A model generated the notes under the pieces. The model had not been told where the DNA came from, made no database searches, and worked only from the letters and a program-made list of their open reading frames with translations. A stretch of 59,442 bases of DNA from an uncultured Parabacteroides sp. (GTDB taxonomy: Bacteria; Bacteroidota; Bacteroidia; Bacteroidales; Tannerellaceae). This document shows, one piece after another, positions 8,137 through 17,577 of this stretch. Location of the stretch: positions 1 to 59,442 of the forward strand of contig NZ_CANTZW010000028.1 of NCBI RefSeq assembly GCF_947855115.1, written 5' to 3'. A program made the translations under genes and the position numbers. Positions within the stretch are counted from its first letter, which is position 1. Each line of letters opens with the position of its first letter.

Positions 8137-10800
8137 TTATTGATATTCGGTAGGCGTAACACCGTAGATCGCCTTGAAACATTTAGAGAAATAAGCCGGC
8201 GAAGAGAAACCGGTCCGATAAGCGATCTCACTCACCGTATACGTATTTTGCCTCAACAACAGGGTCGCTTTATTCAAGCGATAGTTACGCAGGAACTCGA
8301 CCGGGGTGGTTCCGGTAAGCTCCTTGATCTTCCGGTGAAGGTGCCCCCGGGATAATCCCAAGGTCTCGCTTAGTTTCTCTACATTATATTCAGGATCCGC
8401 ATAAACCGCCTCGATCTGTTCTACGAACTTACGCAGGAAAGTATCATCGATACTCTCCACCTTTTCCGGCTCGGATAAAGGGAGCTTATTATCCCGCAAC
8501 TTCTCCAACAAACGTTCCCGTAACTTCTGGCGCTCTTGTAATAAACGGATAATCTTTATCTTCACGTAATCCATATTAAAAGGCTTCTGTATATAGCCGT
8601 CGGCACCACCGGATATACCGAAAATCCGTTGGCGCTCATCTGTCAAGGCTGTTAGCAAGATCACCGGGATATGGCTAAAGGGGAGTTGAGACTTGATTGT
8701 CCGGCAAAGCTCGAAGCCATTCATCTCCGGCATCATCACATCGCTTAATACCAATGATATCTCCTCCTCTTCCAATACCCGCAACGCATCCTTTCCGTTC
8801 GTAGCTGTCCGCACCTTGAAATGGAGAGCAAGCTCACGTTCCAGAAATCCCCGTACCTCATCGTCATCCTCAGTGATAAGTACCGTATAGGGGTAAGTCT
8901 TTGCGAGCGTTTCCTTGATTTCCGAGTCATCCAACCGGGAAGCTTCATAAGCTTGATGGGATACGGACGTTTCTATCAGGTCGCTATCCGCGAAATGCGC
9001 CTTTCCTTTTCGCAGGTAAACCGTGAAGGCAGTCCTTTGTCCCGGTTCGCTCTCCACACGGATCTCTCCTCCGTGCATACATATATATTCTTTTACCAAA
9101 TGCAACCCGATCCCGGTTCCCATCGACCGGTCCTCCGTATAGAAACGATCGAACAGATGCGGCAGGTTACCGGGTTGGATACCGCTTCCCGTATCAGTAA
9201 CCCGTATAAAGACCCGATCTTCCTCTTCCGTCAGCTCTATCCGTACGCTACCACCCTCCGGCGTGAATTTAAAAGCGTTCGAGAGAAGATTGACAAATGC
9301 CTTCTCCAATAAATCAGGATCAATCCATAAATCACAAGATCTCATCGAGGAAACGAACGTATAGGAGATCGTGCGCACCGAAGCCATGCTATCAAAATAA
9401 GATTTGATCTCGCCAATGAAAGGGACCAAGTCGATCTTCCGTACCTTCAGTTTCTCTTGCCTGTTTTCCACTTTCCGGAAATCCAGTATCTGATTGATCA
9501 CACGCAACAACCGGTTGGCGTTCTTTTGGATCAACTGCAAATCCGGGGCATAAGGGGATTCTCTCAGCAAGGAAACCAAACGGTCTAAAGGGGCAAGGAT
9601 CAAGGTCAAAGGCGTACGAACCTCATGAGATACATTCGTGAAGAACTGGAGTTTCTGGGCCGTCACCTCTTCAATCTCAGCGTTCAGGGTGATTAGCTTA
9701 CGGTTCGCCTGCCTCATCTTCCGATTCATATAAAAGGCATAAATAGAAAGAACGATAAAGCCGACCATCAATAAAGAGATCACGCCCAAAGAGTTTTGCA
9801 GGAAATAAAACCGCTCGGACAAACCATCGATACGGGAACGTTGCGCCTCGATACGTTGCTTATACTTCTGGAGCTGATCCGCTTGCAACAACAAAGTGCG
9901 AGCAGACTGGTGGTCTACCGGAGCTGTACGAAGAGGGATAAACTTATCTACCTGCTCGCCCTGAATGATACGCATAGCCGTGCGAACCACTTGCTCTCCT
10001 CCTGTCGGATACAAGAAAGAGGCGTTGATCCGTCCATCCTCCACGGCTTCCAAGCCGGCTCCCGCTACGGCATCTACTCCGATAATCCGCAACTCCCGTC
10101 CTTTGATGGAATCCCATGCCATAAAGTATTCCCGGGCGGCTATAGCCATCATGTCGTTATGGGCGTAAACGAAATCCACATCCTCGGGATGCTCTAGTTT
10201 TTTAAGTTCTACCCGGGCCGTATCGATCAGCCATTGTCCCTCCAATCTCCGGAAAGAGAGGTCTTCTCTCTCTTTCAAGGCATCGACAAAGCCTTTATGC
10301 CGTTCTTGTGCCGGGGAGGTTTGCGTGAGTCCCCATATCTCTAAGATAACAGCGTTCGGGAGAAGATAATTAGCGGCGTAATTGCCTGCGGCCAATCCGA
10401 TCTCATAATTGTTCGCCCCGACAAAAGAGGTGTATTGGTCGGTATTTACCTTGCGGTCTGTAATGATCGTCGGGATTCCGGCACGGTACGCTTCCTCGGC
10501 AACCGCCGTAATCGGCTCGGATTGGTAAGGGGAGATGATCAAGACATCCACTTTTTGGTGGATCAAGTCTCGTATTTGCCGGATTTGTGTCTCGTTATTG
10601 TTTTGCGCGTCCTTGATAATAATCTCCACATCATCATAGTTAGAGGCTTCGATACGCATATCGTTAATCATCGCCTGCCGCCAAGCATCGTCCAACATAC
10701 ATTGGGAGAGGCCGATAACGTGCTTCTTCTGTTTCCCTGAAATCGTGCAACCGCACAAGACGATCAAGGTTAACCATGAGAGTAAAAGGAGATGCTTCAT
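8137..10800 (-). CDS. Hybrid two-component sensor with periplasmic sugar-binding domain and AraC output
   Basis: A one-piece signalling protein of about 887 residues. From the N-terminus: a lipoprotein-like or uncleaved signal (LIVLCGC), a ribose-binding-type periplasmic domain (about 25-300), one membrane helix (about 333-356), a HisKA domain with His392 in FTNVSHEVRTP, an HATPase domain (VNLLSNAFKF, GTGIGLHLVKEY), a receiver with acceptor Asp in LVLSDVMMPEMNG, and a C-terminal AraC DNA-binding domain. The architecture is that of Bacteroides BT1754, whose periplasmic domain binds fructose directly. ATG 10800 is preferred because the hydrophobic signal begins there; starts at 10815 and 10806 are in frame. 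It should activate the neighbouring GH32, kinase and transporter genes. Confidence 0.93.
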   Translation of the reverse strand: MKHLLLLSWLTLIVLCGCTISGKQKKHVIGLSQCMLDDAWRQAMINDMRIEASNYDDVEIIIKDAQNNNETQIRQIRDLIHQKVDVLIISPYQSEPITAVAEEAYRAGIPTIITDRKVNTDQYTSFVGANNYEIGLAAGNYAANYLLPNAVILEIWGLTQTSPAQERHKGFVDALKEREDLSFRRLEGQWLIDTARVELKKLEHPEDVDFVYAHNDMMAIAAREYFMAWDSIKGRELRIIGVDAVAGAGLEAVEDGRINASFLYPTGGEQVVRTAMRIIQGEQVDKFIPLRTAPVDHQSARTLLLQADQLQKYKQRIEAQRSRIDGLSERFYFLQNSLGVISLLMVGFIVLSIYAFYMNRKMRQANRKLITLNAEIEEVTAQKLQFFTNVSHEVRTPLTLILAPLDRLVSLLRESPYAPDLQLIQKNANRLLRVINQILDFRKVENRQEKLKVRKIDLVPFIGEIKSYFDSMASVRTISYTFVSSMRSCDLWIDPDLLEKAFVNLLSNAFKFTPEGGSVRIELTEEEDRVFIRVTDTGSGIQPGNLPHLFDRFYTEDRSMGTGIGLHLVKEYICMHGGEIRVESEPGQRTAFTVYLRKGKAHFADSDLIETSVSHQAYEASRLDDSEIKETLAKTYPYTVLITEDDDEVRGFLERELALHFKVRTATNGKDALRVLEEEEISLVLSDVMMPEMNGFELCRTIKSQLPFSHIPVILLTALTDERQRIFGISGGADGYIQKPFNMDYVKIKIIRLLQERQKLRERLLEKLRDNKLPLSEPEKVESIDDTFLRKFVEQIEAVYADPEYNVEKLSETLGLSRGHLHRKIKELTGTTPVEFLRNYRLNKATLLLRQNTYTVSEIAYRTGFSSPAYFSKCFKAIYGVTPTEYQ

Positions 10801-10865
10801 AAACATAAACGGCAAGAGTTACCGCACCCGCTTTGTAGCGGTACCGCAACCTATGTACAGTAAAG

Positions 10866-10905
10866 CTGCAACCCACGTGCAATGACACAGCAATGCGGGT
10901 TGCAG
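10866..10905 (-). terminator. Hairpin downstream of pyrH
   Basis: CTGCAACCC (10866-10874) pairs perfectly with GGGTTGCAG (10897-10905) around a 22-base loop. It follows the pyrH stop on the minus strand. There is no U-run, so intrinsic termination is uncertain; it may be an RNA 3'-end stabiliser or a dispersed repeat. A second small hairpin (CCGCT-TTGT-AGCGG) lies at 10828-10841. Confidence 0.4.
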
Positions 10906-10930
10906 AAATAAGATGCTACGAAGTATATTA

Positions 10931-11641
10931 TTAATTATGTACTAGCGTTCCGATATTCTCTCCGCTCATCACTTTCTTCAAGTTGCCGTTGGTATCCATA
11001 TCGAATACGATGATCGGGAGGTTGTTCTCTTTACACATCGTGGTAGCGGTCAGGTCCATTACCTTCAAGCCACGGGTATAAATCTCGTCATACGTGATAT
11101 CGGAAAACTTGGTAGCCGTAGGATCTTTCTCCGGATCGGCGGTATAGATACCGTCCACACGGGTACCTTTCAGCATGACATCCGCCTCGATCTCGATACC
11201 TCTCAAGGAAGATCCGGTATCCGTAGTGAAGAACGGATTACCCGTACCGCCGGACATGATTACCACGTGGCCTTGTTCCAGCAACTCGATCGCACGCCAT
11301 TTATTATAGAACTCGCCGATCGGTTCCATACGGATAGCGGTCAATACCTTCGCCTTCACGCCTTGGGCAACCAAAGCGGAGCTAAGCGCCAAGCTATTGA
11401 TCACCGTCGCCAGCATACCCATCTGGTCTCCTTTTACCCGATCAAAACCTTTGGAAGCGCCACTCAACCCGCGGAATATATTACCGCCACCGATCACGAT
11501 ACCGATCTGCACGCCCATCTCGGCGATCTCCTTGATCTGTGCCGCGTATTCATTCAAGCGAACCTCATCGATCCCATATTGTTTACTCCCCATCAGCGAC
11601 TCACCGCTTAATTTTAATAAGATACGTTTGTATTGAGCCAT
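10931..11641 (-). CDS. pyrH: Uridylate kinase
   Basis: UMP kinase phosphorylates UMP to UDP in pyrimidine nucleotide synthesis. The 236 residues belong to the amino acid kinase fold: KRILLKLSGESLMG at the start for phosphate binding, VIGGGNIFRG in the middle, and VVIMSGGTGNPFFTTD for the substrate loop. Length is typical of bacterial PyrH hexamers. A minus-strand -7 box (TACTTTTG, 11678-11671) sits about 30 bases upstream. In many Bacteroidetes it lies near translation genes, but here frr is 7 kb away. Confidence 0.98.
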   Translation of the reverse strand: MAQYKRILLKLSGESLMGSKQYGIDEVRLNEYAAQIKEIAEMGVQIGIVIGGGNIFRGLSGASKGFDRVKGDQMGMLATVINSLALSSALVAQGVKAKVLTAIRMEPIGEFYNKWRAIELLEQGHVVIMSGGTGNPFFTTDTGSSLRGIEIEADVMLKGTRVDGIYTADPEKDPTATKFSDITYDEIYTRGLKVMDLTATTMCKENNLPIIVFDMDTNGNLKKVMSGENIGTLVHN

Positions 11642-11670
11642 GTTTTGTATATATTTAATATGTAATTCCG

Positions 11671-11678
11671 CAAAAGTA
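11671..11678 (-). promoter_or_regulatory. Probable -7 box of pyrH promoter
   Basis: Minus-strand TACTTTTG matches TAnnTTTG and lies 30 bases upstream of the pyrH ATG. The -33 element is not clear. Confidence 0.45.
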
Positions 11679-11718
11679 ATGATTTATTGAAGGCTTGTGA
11701 TAATTCGCAAGATCCTTA

Positions 11719-11978
11719 TCAAACATAGATTCCGTCTTTAAGAATATTATTTTTTAGCGCAGGCCGTAAAGAGTCTCTTAATCGGCCTAAATCCACCTTA
11801 CATTTACAAAAAGACTCCAGACTTTTTCTAATGACACAAATACGTCTAAGTCACTATCCTCCCTATGTTCACCTCTAGCCACTGAACCAAATATCCCCAG
11901 TTCCTTAATCCCGAACTGAGCACCAAACTCTTTCTTGAATCTAGCCAATATCTCTTTATATTCTGCCGCAGCCCTCAT
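11719..11978 (-). pseudogene. Decayed MNT-type nucleotidyltransferase (toxin-antitoxin antitoxin family)
   Basis: The open frame (11787-11978, 63 codons) has an MNT nucleotidyltransferase start: GIFGSVARGEHREDSDLDVF, with the GS motif and the DxD metal pair. It then runs into an unrelated tail and stops. In another frame just beyond, 11719 to about 11797 encodes the expected family C-terminus (VDLGRLRDSLRPALKNNIL ending in DGIYV). The normal protein is about 95-100 residues, so roughly 15 codons of the middle plus the frame were lost by deletion. No HEPN partner gene is adjacent. The gene is therefore probably dead. Confidence 0.75.
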
Positions 11979-12032
11979 AATGAATCATTTTTACAAAATT
12001 AGGAATTAATCTTATAGTATACAACAATAAAC

Positions 12033-12066
12033 AAAAAAGATCGCCCCAACCGGTGTCGGGGCGATC
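12033..12066 (-). terminator. Intrinsic terminator of the pta-ackA operon
   Basis: GATCGCCCC (12039-12047) and GGGGCGATC (12058-12066) form a perfect 9-bp GC-rich stem with a 10-base loop. On the minus strand the stem is followed by six Us (12038-12033). It lies 67 bases past the ackA stop. Confidence 0.85.
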
Positions 12067-12132
12067 TAAACACTAATCCCGTGTTCTGTAAGCTGCGAGG
12101 ATTAGCTAAAATTATATGAAACTTTACTGGTT

Positions 12133-13335
12133 TTACTTTTTATCTAAGATCTCTAAGGTATCGGCGGCGATCATGAATTCCTCATCCGTAGGAACGACGA
12201 TGATAGTCACCTTACTGTCCGGAGTGCTGATTACCATCTCCTCACCACGCATACCCTCGTTCTTCTCAACATCGATCTTCATGCCCATGTATTCCATGTT
12301 CTCGCAAACCGCACGACGGGTTCCCCATTGGTTCTCGCCGACACCACCGGTCCAAACCAAGATATCGCAACCACCCATAGCGGCAGCATAAGCGCCGATA
12401 TATTTCTTGATACGATAGTTATATACGTTCAAAGCCATGATCGCACGGGGATTTCCGGCTGCCACGGCAGCCTCGATCTCACGCATATCGGAAGAGATAC
12501 CGGAAAGGCCGGCTACACCGCTCCGTTTATTGATCAGGTCGGAAAGGCCGGCACCGTCCATGCCTTCCTTATCCATGATGAAAGACAACGCACCTGCGTC
12601 TACATCACCGCAACGAGTACCCATCAACAAACCCTCAACCGGCGTCAGGCCCATGGAAGTATCCACGCTCTTGCCATTCTTGATAGCAGTGATAGACCCA
12701 CCGTTACCTACGTGAGCCGTGATGATTTTCTGCTCCTCATAAGGAACTCTCAAAATCTCACAAGCACGACGGGATACATAACGATGGCTGGTTCCGTGGA
12801 AGCCATAACGACGTACGCCATATTTTTGGTACATCTCGTAAGGCAATCCATACATATAAGCATAATCCGGCATCGTCTGATGGAAAGCCGTGTCAAATAC
12901 CGCTACTTGAGGAATACCCGGAATCAAAGCCTCCATCGCCCGAACTCCCTTCAAGTTAGCCGGGTTATGAAGCGGAGCCAAATCCGAGCACTCGATCACC
13001 TTATTGATCACATCCTGATCGATCAATACGCTGGAAGCGAACTTCTCGCCGCCATGTACCAAACGATGGCCTACCGCATCAATCTCTTTATAATCCTTGA
13101 TACAGCCATAAGTAGCGTCGGTCAATACACTTAGGATAAACTCGATACCTTGTTGATGGCCGGGAATCTCTCTATCGATAACAACCTTCTTCCCCTCCTT
13201 GTCTGTCAATTTCAGGAACGCGCCCGGTAAACCGATTTTCTCGATACCTCCTTGAGCCATAACCTCACCGGAGGTCATGTCGAATAACTTATATTTGATA
13301 GAACTACTACCGCAGTTCAACACTAGAATCTTCAT
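12133..13335 (-). CDS. ackA: Acetate kinase
   Basis: Converts acetyl phosphate and ADP to acetate and ATP, the energy-yielding final step of acetate formation. The 400-residue protein begins with the ASKHA phosphate loop KILVLNCGSSSIKY and contains the family signatures VFDTAFHQTMP and YGFHGTSHRYV. Length is exactly typical. It is the second gene of a pta-ackA operon (28-base gap after pta) closed by a strong terminator. Confidence 0.98.
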   Translation of the reverse strand: MKILVLNCGSSSIKYKLFDMTSGEVMAQGGIEKIGLPGAFLKLTDKEGKKVVIDREIPGHQQGIEFILSVLTDATYGCIKDYKEIDAVGHRLVHGGEKFASSVLIDQDVINKVIECSDLAPLHNPANLKGVRAMEALIPGIPQVAVFDTAFHQTMPDYAYMYGLPYEMYQKYGVRRYGFHGTSHRYVSRRACEILRVPYEEQKIITAHVGNGGSITAIKNGKSVDTSMGLTPVEGLLMGTRCGDVDAGALSFIMDKEGMDGAGLSDLINKRSGVAGLSGISSDMREIEAAVAAGNPRAIMALNVYNYRIKKYIGAYAAAMGGCDILVWTGGVGENQWGTRRAVCENMEYMGMKIDVEKNEGMRGEEMVISTPDSKVTIIVVPTDEEFMIAADTLEILDKK

Positions 13336-13363
13336 ATTATTTTGAGTCGTTTAGGATTGTATA

Positions 13364-14377
13364 TTATTTTACGGATTTCAAACCGATGGATTGATTACAT
13401 GCGATCGCTACCATCTTATAAATATCGTCTACGGAACAACCGCGAGACAAATCGTTCACCGGAGCGGCCATACCTTGAAGGATTGGACCGACAGCCTCAG
13501 CTCCACCCAAACGTTGAACCAGTTTATAAGCGATATTACCCACCTCCAAAGTAGGGAATACCAAGACATTCGCTTTACCGGCGATCTCGCTACCCGGAGC
13601 TTTCTTGCTACCCACAGCCTCTACCAAAGCGGCATCGGCCTGCAACTCCCCATCAAGCTTCAAGTCCGGAGCCATCTCCTTGGCCAGACGAGTAGCTTCC
13701 ACTACCTTGTCTACCATCTCGTGAGAAGCACTGCCCTTCGTAGAGAAACTCAACATAGCCACACGAGGCTCAACGCCTACGATATTACGGGCCGTAGCAG
13801 CGGTAGCGACAGCGATACTAGCCAGTTCTTCCGCGTTCGGGTTTGGCATAACCGCGCAATCAGCGAATACCAAAATACCGTCATCACCATATTGGGGAGT
13901 TTTCGTGAACATAAGGAACGCGCCGGAAACACACTTCATGCCCGGAGCCGTCTTGATAATTTGCAAAGCGGGACGCAACACATTACCTGTCGTATTCTCA
14001 GCGCCGGCGATCTCACCGTCAGCATCGCCCGACTTAATCATCAGGCAAGCCAAGAACAAAGGATCTTCAACTAGAACCGCAGCCTTCTCGGGAGTCATGC
14101 CCTTCTTCTGGCGAAGCTGGAAAAGCAAGTCTGCGTATGCGGCTTTCTTCTCGTGATTTTTCGGATCGACAAGGGTTGCCTCACCAATATGGTTCAGTCC
14201 GAGACCTGCCGCCAAATCCTTGATTTCAGCGGGGTTTCCAATTAAGATGATGTCTGCTACACCGTCGGCCAATAATCGGTCGGCAGCTTTAAGGGTTCTT
14301 TCCTCGGTTCCTTCGGGAAGAACGATACGCTGCTTGTTAGCTTTAGCGCGCGCAATAATGTCTTGCATTAAATCCAT
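13364..14377 (-). CDS. pta: Phosphate acetyltransferase
   Basis: Transfers acetyl from acetyl-CoA to phosphate, feeding acetate kinase. The 337 residues form the short, catalytic-domain-only Pta class, lacking the N-terminal DRTGG extension of enterobacterial enzymes. Recognisable features are RIVLPEGTEERTLKAA at the start, PALQIIKTAPGMK and the KANVLVFPTLEVGNIAYKL segment. First gene of the operon with ackA. A -7-like TAATTTTG lies upstream on the minus strand (14434-14427). Confidence 0.97.
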   Translation of the reverse strand: MDLMQDIIARAKANKQRIVLPEGTEERTLKAADRLLADGVADIILIGNPAEIKDLAAGLGLNHIGEATLVDPKNHEKKAAYADLLFQLRQKKGMTPEKAAVLVEDPLFLACLMIKSGDADGEIAGAENTTGNVLRPALQIIKTAPGMKCVSGAFLMFTKTPQYGDDGILVFADCAVMPNPNAEELASIAVATAATARNIVGVEPRVAMLSFSTKGSASHEMVDKVVEATRLAKEMAPDLKLDGELQADAALVEAVGSKKAPGSEIAGKANVLVFPTLEVGNIAYKLVQRLGGAEAVGPILQGMAAPVNDLSRGCSVDDIYKMVAIACNQSIGLKSVK

Positions 14378-14426
14378 AGCGGAAGATATTTTATATTATT
14401 TAATAATTGTAATCATAATCCGGCTA

Positions 14427-14434
14427 CAAAATTA
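14427..14434 (-). promoter_or_regulatory. Probable -7 box of the pta-ackA promoter
   Basis: Minus-strand TAATTTTG matches TAnnTTTG about 50 bases upstream of the pta start. The -33 box was not resolved. Confidence 0.4.
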
Positions 14435-14504
14435 GGCATAATGCAATATAGAGTTTACAAAACAGGCAAAAGAATTACAGGTCGAGATACCAGTTTCAGA
14501 TCTT

Positions 14505-15290
14505 TTAACAGTAATTCGTCACTTCCCGTTCCCCTGAGAGTATTTGTTGCAGTTCTTCCGCTGTCACATTCACACTTAACTTGCCTTTATGGGCTACGGA
14601 GATCTTTCCTCGCTCTTCCGAAACGATAATAACCAACGCATCTGTCTCCAACGCCATTCCCAATCCGGAACGATGGCGCAATCCCATATCCTTGGGAAGG
14701 GTGGCGTTCTGGGCGACCGGCAAGATACAGCCGGCGGCCTTGATCCGGTTATCGGCTATGATCATGGCTCCGTCATGCAACGGGCTGTTCTTAAAGAATA
14801 TATTCTCGATCAAGCGGGCATTTACATCGGCGTTGAACATCTCGCCCGTATGCTCATAGATAGATAAGTCCATATCTTGCTGGATCACGATCAAAGCACC
14901 TGTCTTCTTCCGGGCCATATTCATACAGGCCAAAACAACAGGAGCGACAAATTTCCCTTCTTTCTCCGGATCGTCTCCTCGTTTGGAAAACAGTTTTCCC
15001 AGAAATTTCCAGCCCCGGTGCGAACCTAGCGCCAATAGGAAACGGCGAATCTCATCTTGGAAAAGGATTACCAAAACCACGAACCCCACGCTAATAAACT
15101 TATCCAAGATGGCTCCCATCAACCGCATCTCCAATACCTGCGAGATCAAGATCCACACGACGATGAACGATACGACTCCACTGAATATAGCCAATGTGCC
15201 CGAGCTTTTCATCAACTTATAGGTCTGGTACAGGAAGAAAGCCACCAGCAATACGTCGATCAAGTCTTTTATACCGAAATGCATCCACAT
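14505..15290 (-). CDS. cdaA: Membrane diadenylate cyclase CdaA
   Basis: Makes the second messenger c-di-AMP from two ATP. The 261-residue protein has three N-terminal membrane helices (about residues 10-85) followed by a DAC domain with the catalytic DGA motif (SPLHDGAMIIADN) and the RHRSGLGMAL nucleotide-binding motif. This is the CdaA/DacA architecture and length. It lies just downstream of folP on the same strand, separated by a 34-base gap filled by AATTGA-type repeat. c-di-AMP commonly controls K+ transport in other bacteria, which is of interest given the kdp operon in this window; no direct link is visible. Confidence 0.95.
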   Translation of the reverse strand: MWMHFGIKDLIDVLLVAFFLYQTYKLMKSSGTLAIFSGVVSFIVVWILISQVLEMRLMGAILDKFISVGFVVLVILFQDEIRRFLLALGSHRGWKFLGKLFSKRGDDPEKEGKFVAPVVLACMNMARKKTGALIVIQQDMDLSIYEHTGEMFNADVNARLIENIFFKNSPLHDGAMIIADNRIKAAGCILPVAQNATLPKDMGLRHRSGLGMALETDALVIIVSEERGKISVAHKGKLSVNVTAEELQQILSGEREVTNYC

Positions 15291-15296
15291 AGTTAA

Positions 15297-15327
15297 TAGA
15301 AAATTGAAAGTTGAAAATTGAAAATTA
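15297..15327. repeat. AATTGARAATTGAR repeat, single arm (copy 2)
   Basis: Tandem AATTGAAAG/TTGAAAATTGAAAATT units fill the folP-cdaA gap and reach into the last bases of folP. Only one arm is present here, so no hairpin forms, unlike the copies at 3.2 and 24.6 kb. Confidence 0.7.
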
Positions 15328-16164
15328 TTTGTCGGTCATTTGACCTATGACGCGGACGGCTTCCACCGCCGCACGCACATCGTGTACACGGAGGATATTG
15401 GCGCCGTTCAAGAGAGCGTACGTATTCAATACGGTCGTTCCGTTCAGGCTATCCGCGGGGGTTCCACCCAGTAATTTATAAATCATGCTTTTACGGGAGA
15501 CTCCGACTAATAAAGGCAACTCAAAAATAGAGAACTCCTTTAAATGGCTCATCAATTGGTAATTCTGCTCCAATGTCTTGCTAAAACCAAAGCCGGGATC
15601 GAGGATGATATCGTTCACTCCTAAAAGTCGAAGTTGGCGTATCTTCCGGGAAAAGTACAGCATGATCTCCTCCATCATATCCGAGTAACCGGTATGTCGT
15701 TGCATGGTTTGCGGAGTCCCACGCATATGCATCATGATATAAGGCACCTTCAAATCCGCCACGGTTTGAAACATGTCCGCATCTAACTCACCGCCGGAAA
15801 TATCGTTAATAATCGCCACTCCATATTCCTCTACGCAACGACGGGCGATTCCCGCGCGAAACGTGTCTACGGATACCGGGATATCCGGGTAATGCTTCTT
15901 TATTATACGTAAGGCAAATTCCAGACGACGCATCTCTTCTTCCGGCGTAACCTCCGCCGCATCCGGACGGGACGAATAGCCACCGATATCTATCCAATCC
16001 CCTCCCTCCGACAAGATTTCCCGGATACGCTCCTCGATAGCAGCCTCAGTCTGTTTACGGCTACCCGCATAAAAAGAGTCAGGGGTAATATTCAAGATTC
16101 CCATTACCAAGGGTGTCGCCAAAGAAGTGAGTGTTCCTTTAATATTGAGCGTTTTATCTAACAT
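15325..16164 (-). CDS. folP: Dihydropteroate synthase
   Basis: Joins p-aminobenzoate to dihydropterin pyrophosphate in folate synthesis and is the sulfonamide target. The 279-residue product shows both family signatures: MGILNITPDSFYAGSR near residue 20 and GGDWIDIGGYSSRPDA near 55, plus ILDPGFGFSKTLEQN later. Length is typical. It is divergent from murF and is followed by cdaA in the same direction, a pairing also common in other bacteria. Confidence 0.97.
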   Translation of the reverse strand: MLDKTLNIKGTLTSLATPLVMGILNITPDSFYAGSRKQTEAAIEERIREILSEGGDWIDIGGYSSRPDAAEVTPEEEMRRLEFALRIIKKHYPDIPVSVDTFRAGIARRCVEEYGVAIINDISGGELDADMFQTVADLKVPYIMMHMRGTPQTMQRHTGYSDMMEEIMLYFSRKIRQLRLLGVNDIILDPGFGFSKTLEQNYQLMSHLKEFSIFELPLLVGVSRKSMIYKLLGGTPADSLNGTTVLNTYALLNGANILRVHDVRAAVEAVRVIGQMTDK

Positions 16165-16183
16165 GATCTTTCCTTATTTCCGG

Positions 16184-16252
16184 CAAAGATACAGGTTTCT
16201 CTCTTAAAATCTCCGTCTGGATTCTTCATTCTTTATTTAATTACTACATTTG
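16184..16252. promoter_or_regulatory. Divergent -7 boxes of folP and murF
   Basis: The intergenic gap holds TATCTTTG on the minus strand (16191-16184), 20 bases upstream of the folP ATG, and TACATTTG on the plus strand (16245-16252), 42 bases upstream of the murF ATG. Both match TAnnTTTG; their -33 boxes are weak. Confidence 0.5.
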
Positions 16253-16293
16253 CCCCGAATTAGACAGGAACAAATATTTAACGTAATATAGTC

Positions 16294-17577
16294 ATGAGTA
16301 TTATCGACCTCTATGATTTATTTATACATAACCCTCAAATAACGACAGATAGCCGGAACTGTCCGAAGGGTTCTATCTTCTTCGCCTTAAAGGGTGATAA
16401 ATTCGACGGAAACCAATATGCCGAGAAAGCCTTGGCATCCGGTAGCGTTTATGCGATTATAGATAACCCCGATTATTATAAGGGTGAACGCACGATCCTT
16501 GTTGATAACGTGCTGAAGACCCTGCAACAGCTAGCGCATCATCACCGCAAGGTACTGGGCCTGCCGATTATCGGGATTACCGGAACGAATGGCAAGACCA
16601 CGACCAAGGAGTTACTGGCTGCCGTACTCTCCACGAAATTCAATTTATTATATACCGAAGGGAATCTCAATAATCAGATCGGCGTTCCCCTGACGTTGCT
16701 CCGGTTGACCCATGACCATGAGATGGCGGTTATCGAGATGGGTGCCAACCATCCGGGAGACATCAAAGAGTTGGTTGATATCACTCTTCCGAATTACGGG
16801 ATCATCACGAACGTGGGGTGCGCTCATTTGGAAGGATTCGGCTCCTTGGAAGGGGTGATCCGCACAAAAGGGGAACTCTATGATTATATCCGTCGCTCTA
16901 AAGGCAAGATATTTATCAAAAAAGAGAACGAGCATCTTCAGTCTATCGCCAAAGGTATCGAGCAAATCACATACGGAAACGGAAACGATTCTTTCGCTTC
17001 CGGGCAAGTAGTCCGCTGCGATCCTTTCTTAGTGTTCAATTGGAAGCAACAAGGAAAGTTGCACACCGTGGAAACCCATCTGGTGGGTAGTTATAATTTA
17101 GATAACGTATTGGCCGCCGTTGCCGTAGGCCGCTTCTTCAAGATCCCGGCAGAGCGCATCAGCCGTGCCATCGCCGCTTACGAGCCGACCAACAATCGTT
17201 CCCAATTTAAGAAAACCGAGAATAACCAATTGATTATCGATGCTTACAACGCGAATCCGAGCAGCATGAAAGTTGCCCTGGATAATTTCATCGCCATGCC
17301 CGTACAGCCGAAAGCCGTTATCCTTGGAGATATGCGCGAGCTTGGGCCTACCAGCGACGAATTGCACGCGGAAGTTGTCGAACAGATCAAGAATGGCCGG
17401 TTCGACAAGGTGTTCCTCTGCGGTGAGCATTTCTCCAAGGTAGGCAAAGAATTCTCCCCTTTCGCTACCACGGAAGCAATGGTGGAGATGCTTCGGAAGC
17501 AACCGTTAAAAGGTTATCATGTCTTGATCAAAGGTTCTCACAGCATGGGGCTGGAGAAGCTCGCGGATATCCTATAA
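16294..17577 (+). CDS. murF: UDP-N-acetylmuramoyl-tripeptide--D-alanyl-D-alanine ligase
   Basis: Adds D-Ala-D-Ala to the UDP-MurNAc-tripeptide, the last cytoplasmic step of peptidoglycan precursor synthesis. The 427 residues show the Mur ligase ATP loop GITGTNGKTTTKELLA (about 93-108), EMGANHPGDI, and a C-terminal domain with AVILGDMRELG. Normal length. It stands alone rather than in a dcw cluster. Its last six bases overlap the 3' end of the convergent DUF2339 gene. Confidence 0.96.
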   Translation: MSIIDLYDLFIHNPQITTDSRNCPKGSIFFALKGDKFDGNQYAEKALASGSVYAIIDNPDYYKGERTILVDNVLKTLQQLAHHHRKVLGLPIIGITGTNGKTTTKELLAAVLSTKFNLLYTEGNLNNQIGVPLTLLRLTHDHEMAVIEMGANHPGDIKELVDITLPNYGIITNVGCAHLEGFGSLEGVIRTKGELYDYIRRSKGKIFIKKENEHLQSIAKGIEQITYGNGNDSFASGQVVRCDPFLVFNWKQQGKLHTVETHLVGSYNLDNVLAAVAVGRFFKIPAERISRAIAAYEPTNNRSQFKKTENNQLIIDAYNANPSSMKVALDNFIAMPVQPKAVILGDMRELGPTSDELHAEVVEQIKNGRFDKVFLCGEHFSKVGKEFSPFATTEAMVEMLRKQPLKGYHVLIKGSHSMGLEKLADIL

